Assembly: GCA_002696885.1 (NCBI GenBank)
Contig: NZSO01000027.1
Location: 1-13,367 of the forward strand
Direction: 5' to 3'
From: Verrucomicrobiales bacterium
Lineage (GTDB): Bacteria; Verrucomicrobiota; Verrucomicrobiia; Verrucomicrobiales; DEV007
DNA length: 13,367 nt
Positions 13,293 to 13,367 of the stretch are shown in pieces; position 1 is the stretch's first letter, and each line of letters starts with the position of its first letter. A program made the position numbers and the translations under genes. The notes below the pieces were generated by a model that saw nothing but the letters and a program-made list of their open reading frames with translations, did not search any database and was not told the DNA's origin.

Positions 13293-13367
13293 CTATGGTA
13301 CGAAAGCTGCTGTTAAGACTATTGAAGTCTCGGCCGGGTAATAAGGTCTATACCTTTTATTTAATGC
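13293..13367 (-). CDS. 3' end of an unidentified convergent gene (partial)
   Basis: Reading in reverse from the right edge, 24 sense codons are open and end at TAG (13293-13295), giving a C-terminus ending ETSIVLTAAFVP, with RYRPYYPA before it. Codons are A/T-rich and resemble the rest of the window, and a symmetric hairpin follows 19 nt beyond the stop, as expected for convergent genes. The piece is too short to identify a family. The competing plus-strand frame has less natural composition. Confidence 0.4.
   Translation of the reverse strand, partial: ALNKRYRPYYPAETSIVLTAAFVP

Noticed and set aside
13220..13367. Plus-strand open frame from ATG 13220 to the right edge (49 codons)
   Set aside because: It runs through both hairpins, has unnatural codons (CGG CCG, repeated Leu/Arg) compared with the window, and resembles no family I know. 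The minus-strand frame ending at 13293 with a hairpin behind it is the better reading.
1..13367. CRISPR arrays, insertion sequences, integrases, tRNA or rRNA genes
   Set aside because: No regularly spaced repeats, transposase motifs, terminal inverted repeats or RNA-gene signatures were found on either strand.

Overview
The window looks like a low-GC chromosome segment from a PVC-superphylum bacterium, most likely Verrucomicrobiota. The main pointers are a Planctomycete-type cytochrome c domain fused to a formylglycine-generating-enzyme (FGE/SUMF1) domain, a Tat-exported Gfo/Idh/MocA oxidoreductase, an ECF sigma factor paired with a membrane-anchored YfbK-like protein, and an exported beta-domain/DxDxDG protein. 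This assignment is inference from family content; no rRNA or tRNA gene is present. Clear Shine-Dalgarno sequences are scarce, and several genes start with TTG or GTG or offer competing starts.

Layout. Positions 1-4702 are all minus strand. In transcription order they hold an ECF sigma factor, a YfbK-like transmembrane partner that has lost its central VWA domain, a 90-bp gap, a PIG-L deacetylase, NagB (glucosamine-6-phosphate deaminase), a 245-bp AT-rich gap and the 5' part of clpB, which runs off the left edge. The clpB upstream region contains two near-identical copies, exactly 34 bp apart, of a palindromic operator followed by an extended -10 box.

Positions 4703-4828 are a divergent promoter region. 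From 4829 the plus strand carries a Tat-signal Gfo/Idh/MocA oxidoreductase, a secreted cytochrome c/FGE-like fusion and ApbE (FAD:protein FMN transferase), closely packed as one probable operon of envelope redox proteins. Next comes a large exported protein (8668-10920) whose phosphohistidine domain lies before a C-terminal PPDK-type ATP-grasp domain, the order found in plant glucan water dikinases. Asparaginyl-tRNA synthetase follows, then a stand-alone DsbD alpha-domain protein. A symmetric hairpin at 13241-13273 probably ends this unit and also a convergent minus-strand gene of which only the last 24 codons are visible.

How it fits together. The sigma/YfbK-like pair is probably a signalling switch. 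PIG-L and NagB probably act on amino sugars, deacetylating and then deaminating. The right half is dominated by secreted redox and maturation proteins. The most unusual items are the VWA-less YfbK-like protein, the duplicated clpB promoter-operator, the exported GWD-like dikinase architecture and a repeated TATRAT-N16-ATG arrangement at three genes.
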